Assembly (NCBI GenBank): GCA_002718595.1
Contig: PBFD01000003.1
Location: 109,924 to 158,771, forward strand
Direction: 5' to 3'
Source of the DNA: Gemmatimonadota bacterium
GTDB taxonomy: Bacteria; Gemmatimonadota; Gemmatimonadetes; Longimicrobiales; Gaopeijiaceae
DNA length: 48,848 nucleotides
Positions 25,162-33,842 of this stretch are shown one piece after another. Each line of letters begins with the position of its first letter. The first letter of the stretch is position 1. The notes under the pieces are model-generated. The model had not been told where the DNA came from and made no database searches. It saw only the letters and a program-made list of their open reading frames with translations. Position numbers and translations under genes: made by a program.

Positions 25162-25178
25162 GCCTTATAACCCCCAGT

Positions 25179-26882
25179 TTAAAGGAAAAGGACCAGATAG
25201 ACAGTTAAAAGTATAACAACCCACATGACCATACTACCAGCTGGTACCGCACGTGCCATTGGTCCTTTAGGGCCATGACCTCTTTCCGCTAGGCTCATAG
25301 AGCTGTTAACGACATTGAGTACGCTCGTTCTAATTTTTCTATCTATACTCCCTACCCTACTACCAATACTTCCTATTACACGTGGACCGAGCCAACGGTA
25401 AAACCATTCTACATCAATATTTATCGCTCTGATCTCAGGAGGATAGATACCCGACTTCATCATCCATACCACAGCCAAGGCACCGAAGAAAAGAAGCTGT
25501 AATTGGGTCACCACATGAGTGAGGTCGTAGGGATGATAATCAGCTTCAAAAGGAAGGATTGAATAAAGAAAATCGGGGAAAGTCCCTATCACTACGCATA
25601 AAGTAGCAGCTATTCCCATCGCCATTAACATATTTTTGGGTGGTTCTTTCACACGGATTCCTGAATCGTGTCCAAAAAATGCGAAATATGGGATCTTAAT
25701 TCCTGCGTGTTCAAGGACTCCAGCAGAAGCAAACACCAAAAACGGCCATACCCAGTTATAGCCCTGCTCTAAGGCAGCAGCCATAACCATGGATTTGGTG
25801 ATAAATGCGCTAAACAAAGGAAATGCTGAAATTGCCATTGCCCCGACGATACAAAGACCAGTTGTGATGGGCATCGTCTTATAAAGACCACCCAGGTCGG
25901 AGCCATTGATTCTTCCAGTCATTTGGAGGACTGACCCCATAGTCATAAACAATAATCCTTTAAAAATTACATCCGCAAAAGCATGAGCCACAGCTCCATT
26001 TAGTGCGAGTGCAGTTCCTATGCCAACACCAGTGACCATAAATCCCATCTGGTTTATCATGCTGTAACTGAGAACTCTTCGGAGATCATTCTCAATAACA
26101 GCAAAAAAGATTGGGAAAAAGGTCATTAAAACACCCACGTAAATGAGAGCTTCGGTTCCAGCGAAACTTCGGACAAGGGCAAAAATAGCAACCTTTGTGG
26201 TAAAAGAACTCAAAAAGACGGTTCCAGTTGGAGTCCCTTCGGGATAGGCATCCGTGAGCCAACTATGGAAGAATGGAAATGCAGCCTTTATTCCAAACGC
26301 CACGAGTATGATTATACCAGCAGCCGATCCGTCCAAGCCAATATGGTCAAAACCTATGGATCCAGTATTGTGCGCCCTAAGCAAAGCGCCAGAGAGTAGA
26401 AGAACACCCGACAAAACATGGATGACTAGGTATCTAAATCCTGCATTGAAAGAACTTTCCGTTCCTCTGGCAAAAATAAGAAATGCTGAGCTCAATGCCA
26501 GAATTTCCCAGAAGACAAAAAGAGAAATCAGATCTCCAGCATAGACTGCACCTATAGCACTGCCCGCATATATGAGGGCCGAGGTATGTTGCAATCCTGC
26601 GTGTTCCCTATCCTCCAAATGAAGAGCAAAAAGATTGCCTAGAAATGATGCTAGATGAAAAAGATACCCAAACAACATGCTCAGGCCCGTAACTTTGAAC
26701 GGGACCAAGTCATAACCCATAAAGCTCAGGGTCAAACTTGCATCGGGATCCAGGCTCCGTAGGTTTAAAGCTCCAAGAATTGGAATCAATAGCATTAAAC
26801 TACTACGCAATCGGCCACGTGTTATTGCGACCAGAACTGCCCCTGCGAAGAAAATAGCTGCGGGAGGGTAACTAGAGATCAT
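25179..26882 (-). CDS. Mrp-like antiporter membrane subunit, third MrpD homologue
   Basis: A 567-aa polytopic proton-conducting transporter subunit (Proton_antipo_M family, related to MrpD and NuoL/M/N). The conserved charged residues of the ion path are visible: E126 in FVFWEILALSS, K199 in AFGIKAAFPFFHSWL and K230 in SSFTTKVAIFAL. It carries a C-terminal tail of about 100 residues with YPPEIRAINIDVEWFYRWLGPR, also seen, as I recall, in D-like subunits of proteobacterial Mrp-like operons. It is the last gene of the ten-gene operon and overlaps the preceding small gene by 11 nt. It probably couples cation export to proton entry at the inner membrane. Confidence 0.9.
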   Translation of the reverse strand: MISSYPPAAIFFAGAVLVAITRGRLRSSLMLLIPILGALNLRSLDPDASLTLSFMGYDLVPFKVTGLSMLFGYLFHLASFLGNLFALHLEDREHAGLQHTSALIYAGSAIGAVYAGDLISLFVFWEILALSSAFLIFARGTESSFNAGFRYLVIHVLSGVLLLSGALLRAHNTGSIGFDHIGLDGSAAGIIILVAFGIKAAFPFFHSWLTDAYPEGTPTGTVFLSSFTTKVAIFALVRSFAGTEALIYVGVLMTFFPIFFAVIENDLRRVLSYSMINQMGFMVTGVGIGTALALNGAVAHAFADVIFKGLLFMTMGSVLQMTGRINGSDLGGLYKTMPITTGLCIVGAMAISAFPLFSAFITKSMVMAAALEQGYNWVWPFLVFASAGVLEHAGIKIPYFAFFGHDSGIRVKEPPKNMLMAMGIAATLCVVIGTFPDFLYSILPFEADYHPYDLTHVVTQLQLLFFGALAVVWMMKSGIYPPEIRAINIDVEWFYRWLGPRVIGSIGSRVGSIDRKIRTSVLNVVNSSMSLAERGHGPKGPMARAVPAGSMVMWVVILLTVYLVLFL

Positions 26883-27159
26883 AATAGTCCTCCCGACGCA
26901 TTAAAAGCTTCCTCATTACCTTTGCTATCAGCACAAGCAAAACAATCCCACCGAAAGCGTAAACAGGATAGAAACCCAACAAACCTTCGAGTGAGTGGTA
27001 TTCATGCCTATGCTCTTTAAAAACCAAGTTGGTCAATTGCATGTCTAGTTCTACGAGCAACAAAATTGCACATCCAAAATAAAAAACCTTAAAAAGTTGA
27101 TTGGTTCGCTTCGGCTTCATATCGTCCTTTTCAACATTCCGATGCCCTAAATCGCTCAT
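26872..27159 (-). CDS. Small two-helix membrane protein of the Mrp-like operon
   Basis: A 95-aa protein with two hydrophobic helices (VFYFGCAILLLVELDMQL and GFYPVYAFGGIVLLVLIAKVM), separated by a His/Glu-rich loop (KEHRHEYHSLEG) and ending in LLMRREDYYDL. I recall similar unnamed proteins between D-like subunits in proteobacterial Mrp-like operons. It is tied to both neighbours by overlaps (4 nt upstream, 11 nt downstream), which argues that it is a structural or assembly subunit. No enzymatic motif is seen. Confidence 0.75.
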   Translation of the reverse strand: MSDLGHRNVEKDDMKPKRTNQLFKVFYFGCAILLLVELDMQLTNLVFKEHRHEYHSLEGLLGFYPVYAFGGIVLLVLIAKVMRKLLMRREDYYDL

Positions 27160-28619
27160 GATCCAAACACCATTTTCATCATTTCATAAAGGAAATCAGG
27201 GAATAAAAACAAACCAAGAGTGAGCCCGCTTGAGACTCCCATTGCTACCAAGCAAGGCCAAGGCGCTTCTTTCACTCCTGTCTCTTGCTCAACCCCACTG
27301 GGTGAACTAAAGAAGGCTCGGACTGGAACCTCTAATAGATAAACCAAACTTAATAAGGAACTCAACATAAGGACCGCCAACAATCCTTGTTCGTTTGCCT
27401 CAAGTGTGCCCAAACCTAGGAACCATTTGCTCCATGCCCCTCCAGCTGGAGGAACCCCAATGATACTCAGTGAACCTACGAAGAAAGCACCAAATGTTAG
27501 CGGCATCTTTCGGCCTAAGCCTCTCATGTCGCTGATGTCTGTCTTATGAGCGGCTACTAGTATGGCACCCGCTGCAAAAAACAAGGTTATTTTCCCAAAA
27601 GCATGCATAGCTATGTGCATGCCCCCACCTATAATAGCAAATTCATTTGCCAAGAGAGCCGCCAAAACGATATAAGAAAGCTGACTTATAGTAGAGTAGG
27701 CCAACCTGGCTTTTAGGTTGTCTTTGGTGAAGGCCACTAGAGACCCTAGTATGATAGTCACAGCCGCAATCCACCTTAGCCATGGTGTACTTGCTAGCTC
27801 AGACAAGGTACTTAGCCCAAAGGTATAGATTGCCACTTTTAGAATTGTAAAAACACCGACTTTAACTACTGCCACAGCGTGTAGCAAAGCTGAAACTGGT
27901 GTAGGTGCAACCATCGCAGCTGGAAGCCACCTGTGGAATGGCATCACCGCAGCCTTCCCTACTCCAAAGACAAACAGTGCAATCAGTATGCTCAATACAC
28001 TATTGGAAGCGGTCCCTCCTAAAATTCCTCCAGGTCTGAAATCTAAGGTGCCAGTTAAATTCCAAGTCCATATTATTGCTAACAGTTGTAAACCTACTGA
28101 TGTCGACAGCAGGATCCCTAGATATACCCTTCCAGCCCTCTTTGCTTCTGGCGTGCCGTGATGAGTTACCAGAGGGAAAGTACACAATGTCAACAGTTCA
28201 TAAAATGCGAATAGCGTGAAAAGATTAGCCGAAAAGGAAACCCCCATCGCTCCACCAATAGCAATGGCAAAACATGCAAAAAATCGGGTCTGGTTCTTCT
28301 CATGGTGTCCCCTCATATAACCTACGGCATAAAGTCCGGTCACTATCCAGAGGAAAGACGCTACAAGGGCGAATAACAAGCCCAAAGGTTCAACATTCAA
28401 TGCCAAAGAAATTCCCGTCGTGACTTCTAGCAAGGTAACCTCATGGAGAGAACCTTGTCTGAGCGGTTCTATCAGTTGGTACACGCTTGCACAAAGTATA
28501 GTAGCGACGACAAAGCTTATACTGTCACGTAGGTTGGGGTACTTCCCCGTGAGCAATATTAAACCAGCACCCATGAAAGGAATGCTCACTATCATGCATA
28601 GCATGAGAGGGTAGCTCAT
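27156..28619 (-). CDS. Mrp-like antiporter membrane subunit, second MrpD homologue
   Basis: A 487-aa subunit of the same Proton_antipo_M family with about 13-14 helices. Conserved ion-path residues are E141 in FAFYELLTLC, K222 in FGVGKAAVMPFHRWLPAAM, and K253 in AVAVVKVGVF. The sequence is as close in style to NuoM/MbhH as to MrpD, so it may stand in for part of the missing MrpA. ATGA overlaps of 4 nt join it to both neighbours, a sign of translational coupling. Confidence 0.9.
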   Translation of the reverse strand: MSYPLMLCMIVSIPFMGAGLILLTGKYPNLRDSISFVVATILCASVYQLIEPLRQGSLHEVTLLEVTTGISLALNVEPLGLLFALVASFLWIVTGLYAVGYMRGHHEKNQTRFFACFAIAIGGAMGVSFSANLFTLFAFYELLTLCTFPLVTHHGTPEAKRAGRVYLGILLSTSVGLQLLAIIWTWNLTGTLDFRPGGILGGTASNSVLSILIALFVFGVGKAAVMPFHRWLPAAMVAPTPVSALLHAVAVVKVGVFTILKVAIYTFGLSTLSELASTPWLRWIAAVTIILGSLVAFTKDNLKARLAYSTISQLSYIVLAALLANEFAIIGGGMHIAMHAFGKITLFFAAGAILVAAHKTDISDMRGLGRKMPLTFGAFFVGSLSIIGVPPAGGAWSKWFLGLGTLEANEQGLLAVLMLSSLLSLVYLLEVPVRAFFSSPSGVEQETGVKEAPWPCLVAMGVSSGLTLGLFLFPDFLYEMMKMVFGS

Positions 28620-30100
28620 GATCCAATCCCCATCAGGTTAGCTACAGCAGACGATGCGCCAAATGTCGTCAATGTAGCATCAATTCCAAAATAGACACAC
28701 AAAATGGCTAAAGTCCAAGTCGGAATCAGAAGACCTATAGGAGCTTCAGAACAGTCGCTATTCACTGAACCAGGATCTTCAGAGAAATACACGGTTTCTA
28801 CAACTTTCCAGATATATACCACAGCCATTAGGGAGGTTAGTAACACCAGCACTGCAACAGGCCAAAGCCCCTTCTCTAGGGCTCCTTGAATCAGGTACCA
28901 TTTACTTATGAATCCTGCTGTAAAAGGAACTCCAATTAATCCAAATCCTCCAACAAGGAAGGCACCCATTGTAAGTGGCATTTTCTTTCCCAAGCCCATC
29001 ATATCATCAAGCTCTACCGAGTTAAGCCGATACATCACGCATCCCAGAGCCATGAAGAGACAACCCTTGATAACAGCATGATTAAAAAGATGTAAAATAC
29101 TCGCGGTCATTCCCGTGCTTGAGAAAAGGCTGATCCCTAAAATGATATAACCTATTTGGGCCAAGCTAGAGTACGCCAACATTCTTTTGACGTTAGCCTG
29201 GAAAATAGCAACCAAAGACATACTGAATATGGCTATCAAAGATAGTGGCAATAGATAAGTTCCCAGCTGCATTTCCAGAAAGGAATAATCAGATCCAAAA
29301 ACAGTATAGAAAAGTCGCAAAAGAACATAGATTGCCACCTTGGTCGCTGTGGATGCTATAAAGGCTGTAACAGCCGAAGGTGCAAAGGTATATGCGTTAG
29401 GCAACCACATATGTAGGGGGAAAAGAGCTAACTTCAGACAGACTCCCACTGTTAGAAACGCAAAAGCGACTGGTATCGTTCTATTCGAGGAAAGCTCTGG
29501 CAAAAGGATAGCTAAATTTGCCATATTCAGACTGCCAGTCATCACATACAGCATGCCAATTCCAATGACTATAAAAGTGGCACCCACACTGCCCATAATT
29601 AAGTACTGATAGGAAGCTCTCAAGGCCCTCCTATCTTTTCCCAGGGCTATGAGCGCATAAGCAGACAACGACGAGATTTCGAGGAAGACAAATACGTTGA
29701 ACATATCACCTGTTACGACAATGCCTAACAAACCAGCTAGACAAAGCAGAAAAGCAGCATAAAAAAGAGCTTGTTTAGATTTATCTACTTCTTTTCCGAC
29801 ACTCTCCAGTGCATACGGAGTGACGACTGCTCCTACGAGTGTGACTACCATTAGGACAAAAGTTCCTAATGTGTCGATTCTATATTCGATACCTCCCTCT
29901 GAGGCAGACCAACCACCCAGGCTATAAGATATAGCACCAGTAGAGTGCACGACCTGGAATATCTCCCAAGCTATCCAAAACGCCGCCCAACTACTTGCTA
30001 CCGCAATACCCCAAGCCACCCGGCCATTTCTGACGAGGGCGCACAAGGGAGCTGCGAGCAAAGGCACCATTACCTGCATTACCGGTAAATGAGCCATCAT
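28616..30100 (-). CDS. mrpD: Na+/H+ antiporter subunit D (MrpD/MnhD)
   Basis: The most canonical MrpD of the three: 494 aa, directly after mrpC as in classical mrp operons. Ion-path residues are E141 in VFVFLEISSLSAYAL, K223 in GVCLKLALFPLHMWLPNAY and K254 in STATKVAIYVLLR. YSSLAQIGYIILG and the later LGKKMPLTMGAFLVGGFGLIG are typical of the family. It forms the proton/cation path of the complex in the inner membrane. It overlaps mrpC and the next D-like gene by 4 nt each. Confidence 0.92.
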   Translation of the reverse strand: MMAHLPVMQVMVPLLAAPLCALVRNGRVAWGIAVASSWAAFWIAWEIFQVVHSTGAISYSLGGWSASEGGIEYRIDTLGTFVLMVVTLVGAVVTPYALESVGKEVDKSKQALFYAAFLLCLAGLLGIVVTGDMFNVFVFLEISSLSAYALIALGKDRRALRASYQYLIMGSVGATFIVIGIGMLYVMTGSLNMANLAILLPELSSNRTIPVAFAFLTVGVCLKLALFPLHMWLPNAYTFAPSAVTAFIASTATKVAIYVLLRLFYTVFGSDYSFLEMQLGTYLLPLSLIAIFSMSLVAIFQANVKRMLAYSSLAQIGYIILGISLFSSTGMTASILHLFNHAVIKGCLFMALGCVMYRLNSVELDDMMGLGKKMPLTMGAFLVGGFGLIGVPFTAGFISKWYLIQGALEKGLWPVAVLVLLTSLMAVVYIWKVVETVYFSEDPGSVNSDCSEAPIGLLIPTWTLAILCVYFGIDATLTTFGASSAVANLMGIGS

Positions 30101-30450
30101 AGTGATTCATCCATTTGGGCTATCTCGTCCTCTTCTATAGTCCCATAAGCCTCTTTTATACGAACCACCAGGCTAAGCCCCAAAGCACTGGTAGCAACAC
30201 CAACAACAATAGCGGTGAGGATGAGAACATGTGGTAAAGGATTGGAATAAACGGACCATTGGGTATCCAATATCGGTGCAGTTCCACCAGTTATTTTACC
30301 CGCACTTATGTAGAGAATGAACACTGAAGTTTGAAAGATATTCAACCCAACAATTTTCTTTACTAGATTACCCTGGGCTATGAGTACATAAAAACCAACC
30401 ATCATAAGTATTATAACGAACCAATAATTCAGAAAGCTCAGCGCACTCAT
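30097..30450 (-). CDS. mrpC: Na+/H+ antiporter subunit C (MrpC/MnhC)
   Basis: A 117-aa NuoK-like subunit with three helices. The family pattern is GFYVLIAQGNLVKKIVGLNIFQTSVFIL followed by DPLPHVLILTAIVVG-type sequence (here NPLPHVLILTAIVVG), with the conserved helix running into ALGLSLVVRIKEAYGT. It sits in the usual B-C-D gene order and overlaps its neighbours by 4 nt on each side. Confidence 0.92.
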   Translation of the reverse strand: MSALSFLNYWFVIILMMVGFYVLIAQGNLVKKIVGLNIFQTSVFILYISAGKITGGTAPILDTQWSVYSNPLPHVLILTAIVVGVATSALGLSLVVRIKEAYGTIEEDEIAQMDESL

Positions 30451-30875
30451 TCCTCGACCCTCCCCCGACCAGCGAAGGAATAAAAGATGACAACCATAAC
30501 CCCAAATACAGTAGTCAAGACACCGAGTTCAACCAACAAAATACCCAAATGTTGACCATGTTCGGCATCATGGGAATCCAAAAAGCCATACTCTAAGAAA
30601 CCCCCTCCCAGGAACATGGTTGCAATTCCAACCCCTGCGTAGATCAAGACTCCTAGAGCTCCACATAAAGCTGCAACTCCCATAGGCAATACGAGACGAG
30701 CTGTTTCTATCCCATAAATCAGGGCGTAAAGAACAAAGGCCGCCGCAAAGATTACTCCAGCCTGGAAACCACCACCTGGACCGTAATCCCCATGGAATTG
30801 AACGTAGAGAGCAAACATTAGTATGTAGGGCGTCATAATCTTAGTCGCTATTCGCAAAATTGGGTTACTCTCCAT
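30447..30875 (-). CDS. mrpB: Na+/H+ antiporter subunit B (MrpB/MnhB)
   Basis: A 142-aa subunit. Its hallmarks are ILRIATKIMTPYILMFALYVQFHG followed by GPGGGFQAGVIFAAAFVLY, which are close to invariant in MrpB. The start at ATG 30875 is preferred over an in-frame ATG at 30896 because GGAGG lies 8 nt upstream of the former. It overlaps the DUF4040 gene upstream by 11 nt and mrpC downstream by 4 nt. Confidence 0.92.
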   Translation of the reverse strand: MESNPILRIATKIMTPYILMFALYVQFHGDYGPGGGFQAGVIFAAAFVLYALIYGIETARLVLPMGVAALCGALGVLIYAGVGIATMFLGGGFLEYGFLDSHDAEHGQHLGILLVELGVLTTVFGVMVVIFYSFAGRGRVEE

Positions 30876-31389
30876 CGTCAGCCCCTCCAGTCCCATCCTT
30901 TTTACGTCCTGACATTAGTAGCAAGACTCCTACCATAGCAGTAAATATGACTGTGGTTTCGCCCATGGTGTCGTACCCTCTATAACTCGCTAAAACTGAA
31001 GTTACTACGTTGGGCATCCCAGTTTCGTGACTAGACTCCTCCAGATAATGTACGGTTGTCTCGTGAAGGTGTATCGGGTTATCTGCTTCACCAAAGGGAG
31101 GGATATCCAAAGTGCCATACATTAGAATCAACCCCGTAACGGTCACGATCAGCAACGGTACTATTTGAACCGTTCGCTGTTTCTTCTGCCGATGGCCAAC
31201 CAACGACAAGGTTCCCAGCATCAACACAGTCGACACTCCAGCACCAACAGCAGCTTCAGTGAAAGCTACATCTACAGCATCTAGCAGAGTAAAAAAAGTG
31301 GCCGAAAGAAGGCTATAGATACCTGTCAGCATAGCCACTGCAAACAAATTTTGTGTGCGAACCACAATTAAAGCAGTAACCGCGAGCAT
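30865..31389 (-). CDS. MrpA C-terminal-like subunit (DUF4040/MbhD-MbhE type)
   Basis: A 174-aa membrane protein matching the C-terminal part of MrpA as a free-standing subunit. The first half is DUF4040/MbhD-like (VVRTQNLFAVAMLTGIYSLL, DAVDVAFTEAAVGAGVSTV). The second half is MbhE-like (VTSVLASYRGYDTMGETTVI). The annotated ATG 31389 has no ribosome site, whereas GGGGAGG at 31435-31429 is followed by the in-frame codons ATC, ATA, GAG, ATT. A non-AUG start near 31422 would add 11 residues (IEILINVFLLT after the start codon) that look like the missing first half of the first helix. It overlaps mrpB by 11 nt. Confidence 0.85.
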   Translation of the reverse strand: MLAVTALIVVRTQNLFAVAMLTGIYSLLSATFFTLLDAVDVAFTEAAVGAGVSTVLMLGTLSLVGHRQKKQRTVQIVPLLIVTVTGLILMYGTLDIPPFGEADNPIHLHETTVHYLEESSHETGMPNVVTSVLASYRGYDTMGETTVIFTAMVGVLLLMSGRKKDGTGGADDGE

Positions 31390-31405
31390 GGTGAGTAGGA
31401 ATACG

Positions 31406-31741
31406 TTAATTAGAATCTCTATGATCTACCTCCCCACTTTCTTCTTGCAAGGGTTGGACACCTCCATACAATGCAGCTCTAGCCAAAGCATGAGTACCTA
31501 CCGGACTAGTAAAAAGCAAAAAGATCCAGATTAATATCAACCTTAACGAGATCAGAGTGAAACCTTCATTTAAAGACAATCCTATCAGTAGAAATCCAGC
31601 ACCCATGGTGTCAGTCATTCCAGCCGCATGTAACCTGCTGTAAACGTCTGGCATTCTCAAAACTCCAATAGCTCCGACCACAGTGAAAAACAAACCGAAG
31701 CCGACTGCTACCCAAGCCAGGGCAAGGATAACCTGCTCCAT
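31406..31741 (-). CDS. mrpG: Na+/H+ antiporter subunit G (MrpG/MnhG)
   Basis: A 111-aa subunit with three helices. The family signature FFTVVGAIGVLRMPDVYSRLHAAG and the following TDTMGAGFLLIGLSL are very well conserved. A short C-terminal acidic tail (QEESGEVDHRDSN) ends it. It shares one base with the mrpF stop region upstream and precedes the DUF4040 gene. Confidence 0.93.
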   Translation of the reverse strand: MEQVILALAWVAVGFGLFFTVVGAIGVLRMPDVYSRLHAAGMTDTMGAGFLLIGLSLNEGFTLISLRLILIWIFLLFTSPVGTHALARAALYGGVQPLQEESGEVDHRDSN

Positions 31742-32031
31742 CAGTCCACCCTCTCTTCAGAATCTTTCAAGGTTCGCCCTAGATCTCCAACCTCAAAATA
31801 TTTCAAAACTGCCACCGTACCGATAAAGTTGATCAAAGCGTAAACCAGAGCCAAATCCAGGAATTCTGGGCGTCCCATTAGAAAACCTAAAACAGCTATT
31901 AGGAGGACTGTTTTAGTTCCGAAACTATTGAGCGCCAGGACCCTGTCATAAATAGTAGGACCTAACACTGCTCGAATCATTACCATAACCATGGCAATAC
32001 CCAGACCTACGGATGCAGCAACAAACATCAA
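31741..32031 (-). CDS. mrpF: Na+/H+ antiporter subunit F (MrpF/MnhF)
   Basis: A 96-aa three-helix subunit. The family pattern is VLGPTIYDRVLALNSFGTKTVLLIAVLGF, then PEFLDLALVYALINFIGTVAVLKYF. The frame opens with TTG 32031 directly followed by ATG 32028. Both lie at plausible distances (7 and 10 nt) from GGAGG. The ATG overlaps the mrpE stop as TGATG, so coupled re-initiation is likely. Confidence 0.92.
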   Translation of the reverse strand: MMFVAASVGLGIAMVMVMIRAVLGPTIYDRVLALNSFGTKTVLLIAVLGFLMGRPEFLDLALVYALINFIGTVAVLKYFEVGDLGRTLKDSEERVD

Positions 32032-32510
32032 GATGAACCCTCCACCCTAGTGACACGGATGTTCATTTCATCTTCTTCACCCTGTGTGTCAGCCAGTGTG
32101 AGGCAATGCACCTGCAATCCTTCCTCACAGATATCGGTCACGATAGTCCCAGGTGTCAATGTTATCGAATTGGCATAAATGAATCGTCCGAGATCTGTAC
32201 TTTGTCCAGATCTAAACATGGTCATGCGTGGATTAATTGGTAGCCCCGGATTCAGAATAATTTTTGCTACAGTAACATTACATTTTAGAGTTTCTTTTAT
32301 AAGCCAGGGGAAATACCCAAGGAATCGACCCCCGAGGTTCAGCGGAAGCCCTTCACTGTCGATAAAATCCATACGCCTGGTGATATAGACCACCAGTACA
32401 CATGATCCAATTGCGAATCTTTGTAGCAGACTATGCTCTATGGTCAATGATCCAGAAAGGACCATCCAAAAAGCCAACATAGCTAACCCCAGACCGACTG
32501 CTCTGCCCAA
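32028..32510 (-). CDS. mrpE: Na+/H+ antiporter subunit E (MrpE/MnhE)
   Basis: A 160-aa subunit and the first gene of the operon. It has two N-terminal helices and then the conserved LGYFPWLIKETLKCNVTVAKIIL, followed by ANSITLTPGTIVTDI, characteristic of MrpE. The cytoplasmic C-terminal part ends with LADTQGEEDEMNIRVTRVEG. The start of the operon lies 47 nt after the LptE-like gene on the same strand, so the antiporter genes may be transcribed together with envelope genes. Confidence 0.92.
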   Translation of the reverse strand: MGRAVGLGLAMLAFWMVLSGSLTIEHSLLQRFAIGSCVLVVYITRRMDFIDSEGLPLNLGGRFLGYFPWLIKETLKCNVTVAKIILNPGLPINPRMTMFRSGQSTDLGRFIYANSITLTPGTIVTDICEEGLQVHCLTLADTQGEEDEMNIRVTRVEGSS

Positions 32511-32557
32511 TTAATACTCCTGTTTCATATTGAATATCAACCCAATTCGGGACCAAC

Positions 32558-33082
32558 CTACCAGTTTGATTGCGCCCCGTCCACAATACGTTGAACTAAA
32601 AGCTCGATTGCCTCAGCCCTTCCAACTTCTTCACCTTCACTTTCTTCAGCATATTGGCCCTGTATTCCAAGGCTTGAATTATCCCAAAGAACCTGATTTT
32701 CTACAGTATCAATAAATTCTACTTGAACCTGAATTCCCACCTGCCTTTGAAGAACATCAATTTGATCAACACCAGCGCCAGGCCGGTAAAGCGGAGTCGT
32801 CAAATCATAACGGAGTATTCTTCCTCTTATTACTGATTGAGCAGCGTCTTCAGCAGCATTAGTAATACCCAAAGCTCTAGGCAACTCCTGCAATAATGCC
32901 TCATGTATTTCTTGAGTCAACTCGAAGCGGTTAGTCTCATTTTCAAAAGGAAGAATAGCGACTGTGCGAATATGGTCGGGGAAACTTCCTGACCTGAAGC
33001 TGTAATTACAGGAGAAGGAACTCGCCACAAAAATCAGGACTCCCAGTACCTTAATCGGAAGGATGCCAGATATTCTCTTCAT
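32558..33082 (-). CDS. lptE: LptE-like lipoprotein (LPS assembly)
   Basis: LptE plugs the LptD barrel that places lipopolysaccharide in the outer leaflet. This 174-aa protein has a lipobox (SSFSC), then NYSFRSGSFPDHIRTVAILPFENETNRFELTQEI, which fits the divergent LptE family seen outside proteobacteria. The assignment rests on this N-terminal pattern and size, without catalytic residues. The start at ATG 33082 is favoured by GGAG 9 nt upstream over TTG 33097. It overlaps the preceding lipoprotein gene by 32 nt. Confidence 0.7.
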   Translation of the reverse strand: MKRISGILPIKVLGVLIFVASSFSCNYSFRSGSFPDHIRTVAILPFENETNRFELTQEIHEALLQELPRALGITNAAEDAAQSVIRGRILRYDLTTPLYRPGAGVDQIDVLQRQVGIQVQVEFIDTVENQVLWDNSSLGIQGQYAEESEGEEVGRAEAIELLVQRIVDGAQSNW

Positions 33083-33773
33083 ATGACTCAACTCCAACAG
33101 TTGTTTCTAATTCGATCACCAATTCACGATACGAAATCAGATTGCGATATGTCGCTTTCAATGGCAACCTTTCCTTTGATTTTGTTTCCAGATCAACCAC
33201 GTGAACAATCTGTCCATTTTCGATCAAACTCACTTTTTCTATAACTCCGTTTGACATATCGTAGCTTATTCTAGAACCCGACGGGAGAGAGTAAACCAAT
33301 CGTACCCTGTCGATTCCTATATTTTGCGAGGTGACTAGCGCGACATTATCCCCGGGCCTAAATAACCCTAACGAAGCCCACAAGAGTGGAGGGGATGGAA
33401 TCACTCCAAGATATCCTTGCTCTTGTCCAATTCGGATATCGTCCCCTACCAGTGCCGCTGCTAAAACAGATTCGCCATTTTCAAGAAACAGGTCTACCCT
33501 CGCTTTGTCTGGCACTCCGAGCCTTACAACACCCTGGCCCTCTACTCTCAAATCAGGTTCCCTAAGTTGCCACTTGAAACGCACGAAGCTATTAGCAACG
33601 AGGGATGTTTTATCACTCAAATTCTCCGCTAACCATTCGTCCGTCACATCTGGAGACAGGTTTGACACTTGATAAGTCGCACAGCCAGTTAGAAGACAAA
33701 TTAATACCCAGGACAAGCGCGCTGATTCTAGAAACCCTAGATTTTTCTGGACCAATACATTGTAAAAATTCAT
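33051..33773 (-). CDS. DUF4292/LolB-like lipoprotein
   Basis: A 240-aa lipoprotein with lipobox LLTGC and then ATYQVSNLSP. The mature part is predicted all-beta. VRFKWQLREPDLRVEGQGVVRLGVPDKARVDLFLENGESV resembles the LolB/LolA-fold DUF4292 proteins, which may carry lipoproteins or outer-membrane components. The start at ATG 33773 is favoured by AAGGG a few nucleotides upstream; the longer frame from 33812 lacks one. It overlaps the LptE-like gene by 32 nt and is divergent from the LpxH gene. Confidence 0.6.
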   Translation of the reverse strand: MNFYNVLVQKNLGFLESARLSWVLICLLTGCATYQVSNLSPDVTDEWLAENLSDKTSLVANSFVRFKWQLREPDLRVEGQGVVRLGVPDKARVDLFLENGESVLAAALVGDDIRIGQEQGYLGVIPSPPLLWASLGLFRPGDNVALVTSQNIGIDRVRLVYSLPSGSRISYDMSNGVIEKVSLIENGQIVHVVDLETKSKERLPLKATYRNLISYRELVIELETTVGVESYEENIWHPSD

Positions 33774-33842
33774 TAGTCCCTTTGAAAAAGAAACAAACAA
33801 GTACTTCCTCACTCAATTATAGCTTCTTAGCTTCCTACAATC

